DNA from: an uncultured Lachnospiraceae bacterium
Lineage (GTDB): Bacteria; Bacillota; Clostridia; Lachnospirales; Lachnospiraceae
Assembly (NCBI GenBank): GCA_947165275.1
Contig: CAMUZQ010000015.1
Coordinates: 1 to 43,854, forward strand
Direction: 5' to 3'
DNA: 43,854 bases
Below the pieces are notes generated by a model. The model was not told the DNA's origin and made no database searches. It saw only the letters and a list, made by a program, of their open reading frames with translations. This document shows, in pieces, positions 33,806 through 43,065 of the stretch (its first letter is position 1; each line of letters begins with the position of its first letter). A program made the translations under genes and the position numbers.

Positions 33806-34617
33806 GTGAAAGACCTATAGGAGTTTTTGATTCGGGAGTTGGCGGTCTGACTGTGTTAAAGGAGCTGATAAGACGCCTGCCCAATGAGAGATATGTATAT
33901 TTCGGGGATATGGCCAGAGCTCCCTACGGAACGAAATCCAAAGCAACAGTAACGAGATATTCCAAACAGATCGTGAGATTTTTATTAAGCCGTAATGTAA
34001 AGGCGCTTGTAGTGGCCTGTAATACGGCATCGGCCATAGCCTTGGATGCCATAGAAGAGAATTTCGACCTTCCTGTTATAGGAGTTGTGAAGCCCGGTGC
34101 AAAGGCAGCTGCGGATACTACCAAGACCGGACACATAGGGCTTATCGGAACAGAAGCCACCATCGCATCCGGCATATATGAGAGCTACCTTCAGGGATAC
34201 CGGCCGGATATACAGCTTGTAGGCAAGGCGTGCCCTTTATTTGTTTCTCTTGTGGAGGAGGGCTGTATAGAGGATCCCGTAACGACAGAGATAGCAAGGC
34301 GTTATATTTCTGCATTCAGAGATTCGGATGTGGATACACTGATCATGGGATGTACGCATTTTCCCATGATAGAGGATACGATACAGAGGATCGCAGGGGA
34401 GCATGTGCATCTGGTAAATCCTGCATTTGAGACTGCGAAGTCGACACAGGAGCTGCTGAAGGAAAAGGATCTGCTTAATACTGAAGATATACATGTAAGT
34501 GAAGAAGCCTATAAATTCTACGTTTCAGACGCTCCGGAGAGATTCCGCAGGATCGCAAATATTTTTCTTCCCCTCAGTATAGGCGGTGCGAAACAGATAC
34601 CTATAGAGGAGTTCTGA
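33802..34617 (+). CDS. murI: Glutamate racemase
   Basis: This 271-residue enzyme supplies D-glutamate for peptidoglycan. The two catalytic cysteines are visible, Cys73 in ACNTASA and Cys184 in MGCTHFP, with the conserved GVFDSGVGGLTVL (Asp10, Ser11) and YFGDMARAPYG. Length is normal. It overlaps the GntR gene by 4 bp and is followed after 1 bp by a DUF1934 gene. Confidence 0.96.
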   Translation: MSERPIGVFDSGVGGLTVLKELIRRLPNERYVYFGDMARAPYGTKSKATVTRYSKQIVRFLLSRNVKALVVACNTASAIALDAIEENFDLPVIGVVKPGAKAAADTTKTGHIGLIGTEATIASGIYESYLQGYRPDIQLVGKACPLFVSLVEEGCIEDPVTTEIARRYISAFRDSDVDTLIMGCTHFPMIEDTIQRIAGEHVHLVNPAFETAKSTQELLKEKDLLNTEDIHVSEEAYKFYVSDAPERFRRIANIFLPLSIGGAKQIPIEEF

Positions 34618-34621
34618 CTTG
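34605..34621 (+). promoter_or_regulatory. RBS and TTG start of the DUF1934 gene
   Basis: AGGAG at 34607-34611 is 7 bases before TTG 34619, inside the end of murI. No ATG occurs before the conserved N-terminus, so this site decides the start. Confidence 0.65.
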
Positions 34622-35038
34622 ACAGGGGAGAGCATACTGAGGATAGAAAGCAGGACCACGGGAGGCGGGACTTCTGCAGCCGAGGCAGGCGGCCGCTGTT
34701 ATGAAAAAAACGGCTTCCATTATGTGCTTTTTGAAGTGGAGGGTGACAGCTGCAGGATAAAATTCAATGCGAAAAGCCTTGAATACCGCAGAAGCGGAGA
34801 GCTCTCTTACAGATTAAGATTCGTACCAGGCGAGGAAACTGCGGCAGATATGACCACTGCCTACGGGGTAACCGGTATTACCTGCAGGACGCATATGTAT
34901 AATGAGATCATAAAAGAAGATGAAATGGTTCTGAATTTAAGCTATAATGTCGCAGATGAGGATTGCGACATGAGGATAACGATCAGAAAGAAGGATCCGG
35001 ATCAGAGAGTTGTCCCGGAAAGTGGTCCGGATGCATAA
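34619..35038 (+). CDS. DUF1934 family beta-barrel protein (YwiB-like)
   Basis: This is a 139-residue soluble protein. The strand-rich pattern (GGRCYEKNGFHYVLFEVEG, a KSLEYRRSGELSYRLRF stretch, TAYGVTGITCRTHMYNEII and LNLSYNVADED) matches the DUF1934/YwiB family, a small calycin-like barrel of unknown function common in Firmicutes. It begins at a TTG directly after murI. The last residues (KKDPDQRVVPESGPDA) look disordered. Confidence 0.78.
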   Translation: MTGESILRIESRTTGGGTSAAEAGGRCYEKNGFHYVLFEVEGDSCRIKFNAKSLEYRRSGELSYRLRFVPGEETAADMTTAYGVTGITCRTHMYNEIIKEDEMVLNLSYNVADEDCDMRITIRKKDPDQRVVPESGPDA

Positions 35039-35063
35039 AAGTAAGTAGTGTGAGGAGACAGAA

Positions 35064-35546
35064 ATGAGTACTGGATGGATAGTAACGATAGTTATACTTG
35101 TAATACTTATAGCGGTCGCGGTAGCCCTGTATTTTTTCGGCAAGAAGGCGCAGAAAAAGCAGGAAGAGCAGCAGGCACAGATCGAAGCGGCAGCTCAGAC
35201 TGTACAGATGCTTGTCATAGATAAAAAGAAGATGAGGCTCAATGAGGCAGGACTGCCTGATATAGTCATACAGCAGACGCCGAAGCTCATGAGACGGTCA
35301 AAGGTACCTGTAGTCAAGGCAAAGGTCGGACCACAAGTCATGTCCTTTATAGCAGATGCAGCCATCTTTGATGACATACCGGTAAAGAAGGAAGTAAAGG
35401 CCACGGTAAGCGGAATATATATCTCCAAGGTGAGAGGCGTAAGAGGTTCTTTGAATAAGGGGGCAGAGCCTGTAAAGAAGAGCCGTTTCCAGAAGTTTAA
35501 GGAAACCCTGCAGGAAAAAGCCGGGGCAACACCCAGGAAATCATAA
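35064..35546 (+). CDS. Unknown protein with N-terminal membrane anchor
   Basis: This 160-residue protein has one membrane segment (about 5-25, WIVTIVILVILIAVAVALYFF) followed by a short Lys/Gln-rich coiled stretch. The compact cytoplasmic domain (about 45-125) contains MLVIDKKKMRLNEAGLPD, KLMRRSKVPVVKAKVGPQV and VKATVSGIYISKVRG. The C-terminus is basic. I do not recognise the family. It has a tgaggagac site and sits between the DUF1934 gene and proS without a promoter that I can see. Confidence 0.7.
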   Translation: MSTGWIVTIVILVILIAVAVALYFFGKKAQKKQEEQQAQIEAAAQTVQMLVIDKKKMRLNEAGLPDIVIQQTPKLMRRSKVPVVKAKVGPQVMSFIADAAIFDDIPVKKEVKATVSGIYISKVRGVRGSLNKGAEPVKKSRFQKFKETLQEKAGATPRKS

Positions 35547-35572
35547 GGAAAGGGATATAGAGGAGAAAAGAG

Positions 35573-37009
35573 ATGGCGGATAAGAAAATGGTGGAGCAGG
35601 TAACATCCATGGATGAGGATTTTGCCAAATGGTACACCGATGTAGTGAAAAAAGCTGAATTAATGGATTATTCCAGTGTTAAGGGATGCATGATCTTCCT
35701 TCCCGCAGGCTATGCTTTATGGGAAAATATCCAGGGCCTCCTGGACAAAAGGTTTAAGGCTACCGGGGTTGAAAACGTCTATATGCCTTTATTCATACCG
35801 GAAAGCCTGCTTCAGAAGGAGAAGGATCATGTGGAGGGATTTGCTCCGGAGGTTGCCTGGGTTACAGAGGGCGGCGGGGAAAAGCTGGAGGAGCGCATCT
35901 GCGTGAGACCTACCTCCGAGACCTTATTCTGCGATCTGTACAGGAACCTTATCCATTCATACAGGGATCTTCCCAGGATATATAATCAGTGGTGCTCTGT
36001 GGTGAGATGGGAAAAGACGACCAGGCCCTTCCTGAGATCCAGGGAGTTTTTGTGGCAGGAGGGCCATACGGTACATGAAACACTTGAGGATGCGGAAGAG
36101 CGCACCAAACAGATGCTTAATGTCTATGCCGATTTCCTTAAGGAGGATCTTGCCATACCCACGATAAAGGGAAAGAAGACAGAAAAGGAAAGATTTGCCG
36201 GAGCGGTATCCACCTATACCATAGAGGCCATGATGCATGACGGCAAGGCACTGCAGAGCGGGACGTCGCATAATTTCGGGGACGGATTCGCAAAGGCTTA
36301 CGGCATCGAGTATACGGGAAGGGATAATAAACAGCATAATGCCTTCCAGACCTCGTGGGGAGTTTCTACAAGACTGATAGGTGCTCTCATAATGGTACAC
36401 GGAGATAATGACGGACTGGTACTTCCTCCTCATATTGCACCTGTACAGGCAGTTATAGTTCCCATACAGCAGCAGAAGGAGGGCGTGCTGGATACCTGCA
36501 GAAAAACAGCAGAGGAAAGTCTGGCGGGGATCAGGGTAAAGATCGATGATTCCGAAAGATCTCCCGGATTCAAATTTGCAGAGCAGGAGATGAGGGGCTT
36601 CCCTTTACGTATTGAGATCGGACCCAGAGATATAGCAAACGGAGAATGTGTCGTCGTCCGCAGGGATACTCACGAAAAAGAGACGGTGAAGCTTGATGCG
36701 CTGAAAAGCTACATACCGGAGCTGCTGGAAAGGATCCAGGGCGATATGTATGACAGGGCAAAGAAGCATCTGGACAGCTCAATATATGAAGCTGTCGAAT
36801 ACGAAGAGTTTAAGAAGATACTGGATGAGAAGCCCGGATTTGTCCGTGCAATGTGGTGCGGTGAGCAGGAATGTGAGGATATCATAAAGGCGGATACAAC
36901 TGCAACATCAAGGTGTATGCCTTTTGAAGGAAGTGATCCGATATCCGATAAATGCATATGCTGCGGAAAACCTGCAAAGCATCTTGTTATATGGGGGAAA
37001 GCATATTAA
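35573..37009 (+). CDS. proS: Prolyl-tRNA synthetase, archaeal/eukaryote-like short type
   Basis: This 478-residue class II synthetase charges tRNA-Pro. It has the catalytic core motifs ([27 protein letters not shown]-like and [16 protein letters not shown]), an anticodon-binding domain (about 285-390) and a zinc-binding C-terminal domain. Cysteines 429, 434, 461, 463 and 464 are there, ending in the conserved aromatic VIWGKAY. It lacks the editing insertion of the bacterial type. This ProRS class is found in archaea, eukaryotes and some bacteria including many Clostridia. Confidence 0.95.
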   Translation: MADKKMVEQVTSMDEDFAKWYTDVVKKAELMDYSSVKGCMIFLPAGYALWENIQGLLDKRFKATGVENVYMPLFIPESLLQKEKDHVEGFAPEVAWVTEGGGEKLEERICVRPTSETLFCDLYRNLIHSYRDLPRIYNQWCSVVRWEKTTRPFLRSREFLWQEGHTVHETLEDAEERTKQMLNVYADFLKEDLAIPTIKGKKTEKERFAGAVSTYTIEAMMHDGKALQSGTSHNFGDGFAKAYGIEYTGRDNKQHNAFQTSWGVSTRLIGALIMVHGDNDGLVLPPHIAPVQAVIVPIQQQKEGVLDTCRKTAEESLAGIRVKIDDSERSPGFKFAEQEMRGFPLRIEIGPRDIANGECVVVRRDTHEKETVKLDALKSYIPELLERIQGDMYDRAKKHLDSSIYEAVEYEEFKKILDEKPGFVRAMWCGEQECEDIIKADTTATSRCMPFEGSDPISDKCICCGKPAKHLVIWGKAY

Positions 37010-37019
37010 TAAAATAAAA

Positions 37020-38375
37020 ATGCTCATACCGGAAAATGTAAAATATATAATAAGCACTCTTCAGGGCGCAGGCTTCGAGGCATATGCCGTCGGGGGCTGC
37101 GTCCGTGACGTATTATTGGACAGAAAACCGGCGGACTGGGATGTTACGACAAATGCCGAGCCGCAGCAGGTGAAGAGGATATTCCGCAGGACCATAGATA
37201 CCGGTATAAAGCACGGCACCGTCACGGTCATGATGAATGATGAGGATCATGTATACAGGGGATATGAGATCACAACCTACCGGATAGACGGGGAATATGA
37301 GGATGGACGTCATCCCAGAGAGGTTACCTTCACAAAAAGCCTGCGGGAGGATCTGGAACGCCGTGATTTCACGATAAATGCCATGGCCTATAATGAGGAC
37401 AGCGGTCTGGTGGATGAATTCGACGGATGCGGGGATCTGAAAAAACGGGTGATAAGGGCAGTCGGGGATCCTTATGAGAGGTTTTCAGAGGATGCACTGC
37501 GTATCCTCAGGGCGTACAGATTTGCAGCCCAGCTTGGATTTGGCATAGATGCCCGGACGGAGGAGGCAGCGGTAAGTCTTCGTGAGAATCTGAAAAAGAT
37601 ATCTGCGGAGCGGATACAGGCGGAGTTTACAAAGCTTCTTTGTTCTCCTCATCCGGAAGTGATACTGGATATGTACAGAGCAGGCATAACCTCTGTTATA
37701 ATGCCGGAGTTTGACGTTTGTATGCGAATGGATCAGAAAAACAAGCACCACATTTACAATGTGGGTGAGCATACCATAAGAGCGCTTATGGTCAATGCAC
37801 AGTTTTCCGGAGTGGAATTCGAGCCGGATATTTTGAGATATATCAGATATGCTCTGTTATTCCATGATTTCGGAAAGCCTGAAGCGATGACTGAGGATGA
37901 AAACGGGGCCAGGCACTTTAAGGGCCATGCAGTCATTTCCGAGCGTATATCAAAGGAGATAATGAAACGGCTAAAGCTTGATAATGATACGATAAAAACC
38001 GTAGCCGCTCTTGTACGCTGGCATGACTACCGGCCTGAAGCCACTGAAAAAAACGTACGGCGGGCAATGAATAATATAGGACCGGAGATATACAGGCTTT
38101 TATTCCCCATAAGGATGGCAGATACTCTTGCCCAGTCTATGTACAAGCGGGAGAAGAAGCTGGCCTATGAAAAAGAGATAATGAAGCTCTACTCAAAGGT
38201 GATAGAGGCCGGAGATGCCGTAACCTTAAAGGATCTGGCCGTTACGGGAGAGGATCTTATCGGGCACGGTTACAAGCCCGGACCGGAGCTGGGAAAAAAA
38301 TTAAAGGAACTGCTGGAGCTGGTATTGGAAGATCCGGGATGCAACACGAAAGAATATCTTTTATCAAAAATATAA
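37020..38375 (+). CDS. cca: CCA-adding tRNA nucleotidyltransferase with HD domain
   Basis: This 451-residue class II CCA-adding enzyme builds or repairs the tRNA 3' CCA. The head domain has VGGCVRDVLL and the catalytic DWD (Asp39, Asp41), then DLERRDFTINAMAYN. The EDALRILRAYRFAAQLGF neck and an HD phosphohydrolase-type domain (about 255-370, HHIYNVGEHT ... LLFHDFGK) follow. I chose ATG 37020, the family start; no good ribosome binding site is visible. The three tRNAs at the window start have no encoded CCA, so this activity is essential here. Confidence 0.93.
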   Translation: MLIPENVKYIISTLQGAGFEAYAVGGCVRDVLLDRKPADWDVTTNAEPQQVKRIFRRTIDTGIKHGTVTVMMNDEDHVYRGYEITTYRIDGEYEDGRHPREVTFTKSLREDLERRDFTINAMAYNEDSGLVDEFDGCGDLKKRVIRAVGDPYERFSEDALRILRAYRFAAQLGFGIDARTEEAAVSLRENLKKISAERIQAEFTKLLCSPHPEVILDMYRAGITSVIMPEFDVCMRMDQKNKHHIYNVGEHTIRALMVNAQFSGVEFEPDILRYIRYALLFHDFGKPEAMTEDENGARHFKGHAVISERISKEIMKRLKLDNDTIKTVAALVRWHDYRPEATEKNVRRAMNNIGPEIYRLLFPIRMADTLAQSMYKREKKLAYEKEIMKLYSKVIEAGDAVTLKDLAVTGEDLIGHGYKPGPELGKKLKELLELVLEDPGCNTKEYLLSKI

Positions 38376-39988
38376 AAAAGCATCTGGCTTTGGCGGGCAT
38401 TATATGTGCGGCTTTTTTTGTCATGTCCTGCGGCAGCAGCAATGCCGGGATCCCGCAGCAGACAGTATCCGAACCTGTAGTGGAAAAGCTTGAATTCAGC
38501 GAGCCTGAAGCGCGGGATACGGCGGTCTTTCTCGAATATGAGGAAAGATTTGATGATGTAAAGCTTATGTCTGCCGACAATGGGAGGTCCTATACCGTCT
38601 CGATAAATAATCTTACGACCTTCGAGGATAACTACGGGAAGGTTTCCGTACCGGAGCTTTTTGAGACGGGAATGATCGTTGATGTGGATATTTCGGTTCA
38701 TTCAAGGACCCTTAAGTCCATGCGGCAGGATCCGGAGGCCTTTATCAGGCGTGATGTGACCGGATTCAGGATAAATCCGAACAGAGGGATTTTCAGCCTG
38801 GAGGACGGTACGAATCTGCATATCACAGAGAATACTCTGGTAATAAAAGGAGATAAAAGGGTTAAGATAACAGATATCTCTGACAGCGATGTATTATTGC
38901 TGCGCGGTATAGAACCCGAGCTTTACAGTATAAATATCCAGTCCGGCTACGGGCATCTGAGGATAAAGGGAGCTGAGTATTTCAAGGAAGGCTGGGTCAG
39001 TATAGCCGGCATGTTTAAGCCCGTATCTGAAGATATGCTGCTGGATGTGCCGGAGGGAGAATACGACCTTACGGTCACATATAAAGGCCAGGGCGGAACA
39101 AAGCATGTGGTTATAGAGCGCGGCAAAGAGGCGGTCGTTGATGTCTCTGACCTGAAGGGGGATCTGATCAAGACAGGAGAGATCATTTTCTCGATCCGTC
39201 CTCTGGAAGCAGAGGCTAAGGTAAAGATCAACGGAAAGACAGTGGATTACCTAAAGCCCGTAGAATTGGAATACGGAGTATATCAGCTTGAAGTGACAGC
39301 AGACGGTTATGTGCCCATAAAGGAGAAGATCGCAGTAGGCGCAGAGGTTGCAAATATTGAGATCGAGCTGGTGGAAAGCGAAGAATCCGCAGTATCCGCC
39401 AATAAATCATCGAGCAAGGCTCCGGCATCGTCGTCTTCATCGACATCGGCAAACAGGCTTCCGACAGACCTGACGGGAAACAGCTCTTCTTCCTCTGTCT
39501 GGGGCAGCGGTATAACTGTGCCTGCCGGAAGCTCCTCAGATATGTACGGCACGCCGGGGAGCGGTACGAGGACCGGAAGTGATATCGGCACAGGAACCGG
39601 TACAGGCACGGGCACAGGTACAGGTATAGGTACAGGTACAGGAACCGGCAGCTCAGGAAGCTCAACAAGCTCGAGCGCAAGATCGTCAAGCTCATCTGAC
39701 AGAGCTTCATCGGGCAGTATACCTGACAGTACGTCAGAGGCAGGACCGGTCCCATACGACTCATCCATAGTCTATGGAAGCCGCATATACATTGATGCAC
39801 CGGAAACAGCCGAGGTTTATTTTGACGGTATATATAAGGGCATAATCCCATGTTCTTTTGTTAAGGAGAGCGGCACACATGTGATCACCTTAAGAAAAGA
39901 CGGGTATGAAACAAGGACATTTACGATCACACTTGATACGAGCAAAGAAAATGAAACCTATTCCTTCTCGGCATTGCAGGAGGAGTAA
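38339..39988 (+). CDS. PEGA-domain lipoprotein with Gly-Thr repeat
   Basis: This 549-residue surface protein has a lipoprotein signal with lipobox FVMSC (Cys31). A beta-rich N-terminal domain (about 50-190) is followed by PEGA-type repeats (about 218-275, PEGEYDLTVTYKGQG; about 282-340, YGVYQLEVTADGYVPIKE). A Ser-rich linker (345-475) contains a Gly-Thr dipeptide run, and a last PEGA repeat (about 480-545, SGTHVITLRKDGYET) ends it. PEGA domains are found in surface-layer or wall-binding proteins of bacteria and archaea. ATG 38339 is inside the end of cca (37-bp overlap). Function is unknown. Confidence 0.85.
   Translation: MQHERISFIKNIKKHLALAGIICAAFFVMSCGSSNAGIPQQTVSEPVVEKLEFSEPEARDTAVFLEYEERFDDVKLMSADNGRSYTVSINNLTTFEDNYGKVSVPELFETGMIVDVDISVHSRTLKSMRQDPEAFIRRDVTGFRINPNRGIFSLEDGTNLHITENTLVIKGDKRVKITDISDSDVLLLRGIEPELYSINIQSGYGHLRIKGAEYFKEGWVSIAGMFKPVSEDMLLDVPEGEYDLTVTYKGQGGTKHVVIERGKEAVVDVSDLKGDLIKTGEIIFSIRPLEAEAKVKINGKTVDYLKPVELEYGVYQLEVTADGYVPIKEKIAVGAEVANIEIELVESEESAVSANKSSSKAPASSSSSTSANRLPTDLTGNSSSSSVWGSGITVPAGSSSDMYGTPGSGTRTGSDIGTGTGTGTGTGTGIGTGTGTGSSGSSTSSSARSSSSSDRASSGSIPDSTSEAGPVPYDSSIVYGSRIYIDAPETAEVYFDGIYKGIIPCSFVKESGTHVITLRKDGYETRTFTITLDTSKENETYSFSALQEE
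39585..39650 (+). repeat. Imperfect hexamer repeat coding for (Gly-Thr)n
   Basis: About eleven 6-base units of the form ggNacN (ggcaca, ggaacc, ggtaca) encode Gly-Thr pairs, with one Gly-Ile. Units vary at synonymous positions. Being a multiple of three, changes in copy number would alter linker length without frameshift. Confidence 0.85.
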
Positions 39989-40020
39989 GGGATTTGATTG
40001 AACAGAGGGGGTACAGGATC

Positions 40021-41715
40021 ATGTCATATATGGATGAATATAAAAAATGGATAAGTGAACTCGATGAGGCTGATCCGCTCTATGAGGAGCTTATTGGTAT
40101 AGAAGAGGATAAAGCTGATATTGAGGACAGATTTTACAGGGATCTGGGCTTTGGGACGGCGGGTCTTCGTGGAAAGACCGGAGCCGGAACAAACCGTATG
40201 AACCGCCTGACTGTAGGCCGGGCTACCCAAGGAATAGCTGATCTTATAAGAGAAGAGGGGGAGGAGGCCTGCGGCAGAGGTGTAGTCATAGCGCATGATC
40301 CGAGGCATTTTTCCAGGGAGTTTTCGAAGCTCACGGCCTGTATCCTTGCCGCAAACGGGATCAGGGCCTATATTTTTGATGATCTCAGACCCACTCCGCA
40401 GCTGGCATATGTTATAAGACAGCTGGGCGCCATATCAGGCATAAATATCACGGCATCTCATAATCCAAAGGAATATAACGGATACAAGGCATACTGGTCA
40501 GACGGCTGCCAGGTAAGTGCTGATATTGCAGAGAAGATGACGGAAAGGATCCTTGCAGTGGATATGTTTCACGGAGTCAATGCTGCCGACTATGATCTTG
40601 CTGTGAGTGACGGCCTTATTACCGTACTGTCACATGAATGGGACAGGAAATATCTGGATGAGATAGAATCCTTATCCATCCATGGGGGTGAGGAGCTGGA
40701 TCTTTCCATACCTGTGGTATATACACCGCTGAACGGAGCAGGTCATATCCCCTTTACAACAATGCTTACCGATCTGGGATATACAAACTGGCATGAGGTT
40801 GAGGAGCAGTCCATGCCCGATCCTGATTTCACCACGGTCGGGTATCCGAATCCGGAGGATACCAAAGCCTTTGCTTTGGCGGAAAAGCTCGGGAAAAAGA
40901 CAGGGGCGGAGCTTCTCATGGCTACGGATCCCGATGCTGACAGATTTGCCGTAGAGATAGCGAAGCCGGATGGGGATTACCTTCCTCTGAACGGCAATCA
41001 GACCGGCTATATCCTTGTCAATTATGTGCTTGAAGGAAGGAAGAGCGCCGGAACCCTGCCGGAGAACGGAGCCATGGTAAAATCCATCGTGACAAGCTCT
41101 CTCAGCACCATCATAGCTGAAAGCTATGGTGTAAAGATGTATGAAACCCTTACCGGATTCAAGAATATCTGCGGTAAGATACCTTTTCTTGAAGAGAATG
41201 GCATGCAGTATCTTTTCGGTTATGAGGAGTCGGTAGGATATGCCCTGTCTGCCAATATCAGAGACAAGGATGGCATATCCGCGGGGATGCTTCTGGCGGA
41301 GGCAGCGGCTTATTATAAAAATCAGGGAAAGACTCTGCTGGATGTCCTGACCGGTATATATGAGAAATACGGGTACTTCGCTGAGGATGAGCCGAATATC
41401 GTACTTGAGGGCATCGAGGGAGCAGAACGCATAGGCCGCATGATGGCTGTCACGAGAGCAGAGCTGCCGGCCGATGTGGCGGGCCTTAAGGTTGACAGGG
41501 TCATAGATTACAAGGACGGATATGAGGATATGCCTCCGTCAGATGTGCTCAGATTTTTCCTGGAGGACGGCTCCTGGTTTGCTGTAAGGCCTTCCGGAAC
41601 CGAGCCTAAGATAAAATTTTATTTCTACTCAAAGGCTGATACAAGGGAAGCCGCTCTGGAAAAAAATGAAAGGATCCGGAATGAGGTCTTCAACCGGATC
41701 GGGGAGATAGAATGA
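40021..41715 (+). CDS. Phosphoglucomutase/phosphomannomutase (alpha-PGM, PgcA-like)
   Basis: This 564-residue alpha-D-phosphohexomutase converts glucose 1-phosphate to glucose 6-phosphate or the mannose equivalents. The four family motifs are there: phosphoserine loop ITASHNPKEYNGY (Ser146), metal loop TDPDADRF (Asp303, 305, 307), sugar loop GYEESVGY and phosphate loop RPSGTEPKIKFY. ATG 40021 is preferred (gaggggg upstream), with TTG 39994 as an alternative start. The enzyme could feed both glycogen (glgB) and nucleotide-sugar synthesis for the envelope genes. Confidence 0.92.
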   Translation: MSYMDEYKKWISELDEADPLYEELIGIEEDKADIEDRFYRDLGFGTAGLRGKTGAGTNRMNRLTVGRATQGIADLIREEGEEACGRGVVIAHDPRHFSREFSKLTACILAANGIRAYIFDDLRPTPQLAYVIRQLGAISGINITASHNPKEYNGYKAYWSDGCQVSADIAEKMTERILAVDMFHGVNAADYDLAVSDGLITVLSHEWDRKYLDEIESLSIHGGEELDLSIPVVYTPLNGAGHIPFTTMLTDLGYTNWHEVEEQSMPDPDFTTVGYPNPEDTKAFALAEKLGKKTGAELLMATDPDADRFAVEIAKPDGDYLPLNGNQTGYILVNYVLEGRKSAGTLPENGAMVKSIVTSSLSTIIAESYGVKMYETLTGFKNICGKIPFLEENGMQYLFGYEESVGYALSANIRDKDGISAGMLLAEAAAYYKNQGKTLLDVLTGIYEKYGYFAEDEPNIVLEGIEGAERIGRMMAVTRAELPADVAGLKVDRVIDYKDGYEDMPPSDVLRFFLEDGSWFAVRPSGTEPKIKFYFYSKADTREAALEKNERIRNEVFNRIGEIE

Positions 41716-41814
41716 GCAGGAAGAAGCAACAGGCTTACCCTGTAAGGATATGACCGCTCAAGGATCAGATTTGAAGCAGATAACCTGAATAAAAAAAGGA
41801 GAAGGGAGCTTATC

Positions 41815-42570
41815 ATGAAATATATATCCTGGAATGTGAACGGACTCAGAGCCTGCATCGATAAGGGCTTCATGGATTTTGCAAAAGCCTCCGGTGCAGA
41901 TGCCATAGGGCTGCAGGAGATCAAGCTTTCAGAGGGACAGTTAAAGGATTTTGACCTTCCCGGATATCATATATATTGGAACTATGCGGAGAAAAAGGGG
42001 TACTCAGGCACGGCTCTCTTCACAAAAAATGAGCCCTTAAATGTTACCTTTGGTCTGGGAATAGAAGAGCATGATCATGAAGGACGCGTTATCACGGCAG
42101 AATATGAGGATCATTTCTTTGTTGTATGCTATACACCGAATTCAAAGCAGGATCTTTCCAGACTTTCATACAGGATGGTATGGGAGGATGCCATGCGGGA
42201 TCATCTGATGAAGCTTGATAAGGAAAAGCCTGTGATCTATTGCGGTGATCTGAATGTGGCACATAAGGAGATCGATCTGAAAAATCCATCCACCAATCAT
42301 CATAATGCCGGCTTCACAGACGAAGAAAGAGAAAAAATGACAGAGCTGCTTGATTCCGGCTTCACGGATTCCTACCGTTTTCTTCATCCGGACGAGACAG
42401 GGGTATATTCCTGGTGGTCCTACCGATTCCATGCCAGAGAGAAAAACGCAGGGTGGCGTATAGATTACTTCATCACATCCGACAGAATACAGGATAAGAT
42501 AAAGGGCACCGGTATCCTGACTGACGTATTTGGCTCCGATCACTGCCCGGTAGCGCTGGAATTTAAGTAA
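41815..42570 (+). CDS. xth: Exodeoxyribonuclease III / AP endonuclease
   Basis: This 251-residue EEP-fold base-excision repair enzyme cuts DNA at abasic sites. Motifs are ISWNVNGLRA (Asn7), GLQEIK (Glu35), YCGDLNVAH, a WR(I)DYF segment and the C-terminal SDHCPV (catalytic Asp-His). The aaaaaaaggagaaggg site precedes ATG 41815. A 99-base gap separates it from the phosphoglucomutase gene, and I see no clear promoter there. Confidence 0.95.
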   Translation: MKYISWNVNGLRACIDKGFMDFAKASGADAIGLQEIKLSEGQLKDFDLPGYHIYWNYAEKKGYSGTALFTKNEPLNVTFGLGIEEHDHEGRVITAEYEDHFFVVCYTPNSKQDLSRLSYRMVWEDAMRDHLMKLDKEKPVIYCGDLNVAHKEIDLKNPSTNHHNAGFTDEEREKMTELLDSGFTDSYRFLHPDETGVYSWWSYRFHAREKNAGWRIDYFITSDRIQDKIKGTGILTDVFGSDHCPVALEFK

Positions 42571-42628
42571 AATCTGTATCGTCACGATATACGGGCTTAT
42601 TATCCATAAACCGGGTCAATATGGTACT

Positions 42629-42656
42629 TTGACTTGAGTATATAAAAGTATATAAT
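42629..42656 (+). promoter_or_regulatory. Promoter of the 52-codon ORF, overlapped by phased repeats
   Basis: TTGACT (42629-42634), a 16-base spacer and consensus TATAAT (42651-42656). The first two AGTATATA repeats lie in the spacer and -10. Transcription would start near 42663, giving a leader of about 30 bases with three more repeats and no Shine-Dalgarno site. Confidence 0.7.
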
Positions 42657-42693
42657 AAAACAAAAAGTATATAAGAGTATATAGAAGTATATA
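42637..42693 (+). repeat. Five AGTATATA repeats in helical phase
   Basis: Exact copies of AGTATATA start at 42637, 42647, 42666, 42676 and 42686. Spacings are 10, 19, 10 and 10 bases, so all lie on about the same face of the DNA. The array covers the promoter and runs to the base before the ATG at 42694. It looks like an operator for a cooperatively binding protein, perhaps the product of the full-length version of the ORF behind it. Confidence 0.85.
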
Positions 42694-42852
42694 ATGGATA
42701 AAAACCCGTTTGCCATTAACTTCGGTAAGGTGCCTTCCCAATATATAAGCCGGGATATAATCATCGGAGAGATCACACAGGATATGCTGGCTGATGAGAT
42801 CCAGAATCAGTGCTTACAGATGGCTGCAAGCCCTGAAAAGCCAGCCGGCTAA
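42694..42852 (+). pseudogene. 52-codon ORF, N-terminal remnant of a P-loop ATPase gene
   Basis: The product begins MDKNPFAINFGKVPSQYISR. The pattern NPF-x-INFGK-x-P-x-xYISR is the start I recall for a family of clostridial ATP-binding proteins of about 380-400 residues, in which a Walker A segment (GVRGSGKT) follows some 25 residues later. Here the likeness ends at about residue 26. The reading frame runs on with GEITQDMLADEIQNQ to a stop, with no Walker A. It is probably a deletion remnant, though a genuine short protein is possible. No ribosome binding site is present. Confidence 0.55.
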
Positions 42853-42882
42853 AACGGATAATTAAATCTATCGTCCTTCTAC

Positions 42883-42919
42883 ATACGCTTGCAAAAGTAT
42901 TTTTGCAGGCGTATTCTTT
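42883..42919 (+). terminator. Terminator after the 52-codon ORF
   Basis: A 14-bp stem with one G:U pair (42883-42896 and 42901-42914) and a 4-base loop is followed by a short T-rich tctttac stretch. It lies about 30 bases past the stop. Confidence 0.75.
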
Positions 42920-43013
42920 ACATAAGCAGAAAATCTAAAGATCTGTTCATTCTATATTATTCTATTTCACGATTCGGCAGTTTCCTGCTTAATACATCTC
43001 TTTATTATTTACA

Positions 43014-43036
43014 GCAGGAGACGAAAACACTCCTGC
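43014..43036 (+). other. Hairpin in the leader of the Uma2 gene
   Basis: A 7-bp perfect inverted repeat (gcaggag at 43014-43020, ctcctgc at 43030-43036) with a 9-base loop sits 30 bases before the Uma2 start. No T run follows, so it is not a terminator. The rest of the region 42920-43065 is AT-rich without a clear promoter. The hairpin arm contains an AGGAG-like sequence that could compete with the true site at 43050. Confidence 0.5.
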
Positions 43037-43065
43037 GGAATTAACTATCCAAAGGAGGACAAAAT

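Noticed and set aside
39228-39851. Open frames on the - strand opposite the PEGA lipoprotein gene
   Set aside because: They mirror the low-complexity Ser and Gly-Thr coding stretch and have no ribosome binding site or recognisable domain.
42637-42693. AGTATATA repeats as a CRISPR array or plasmid iterons
   Set aside because: The repeats are 8 bases with 2-11 base gaps, far too short for CRISPR, and no replication gene is nearby. Promoter overlap argues for an operator.
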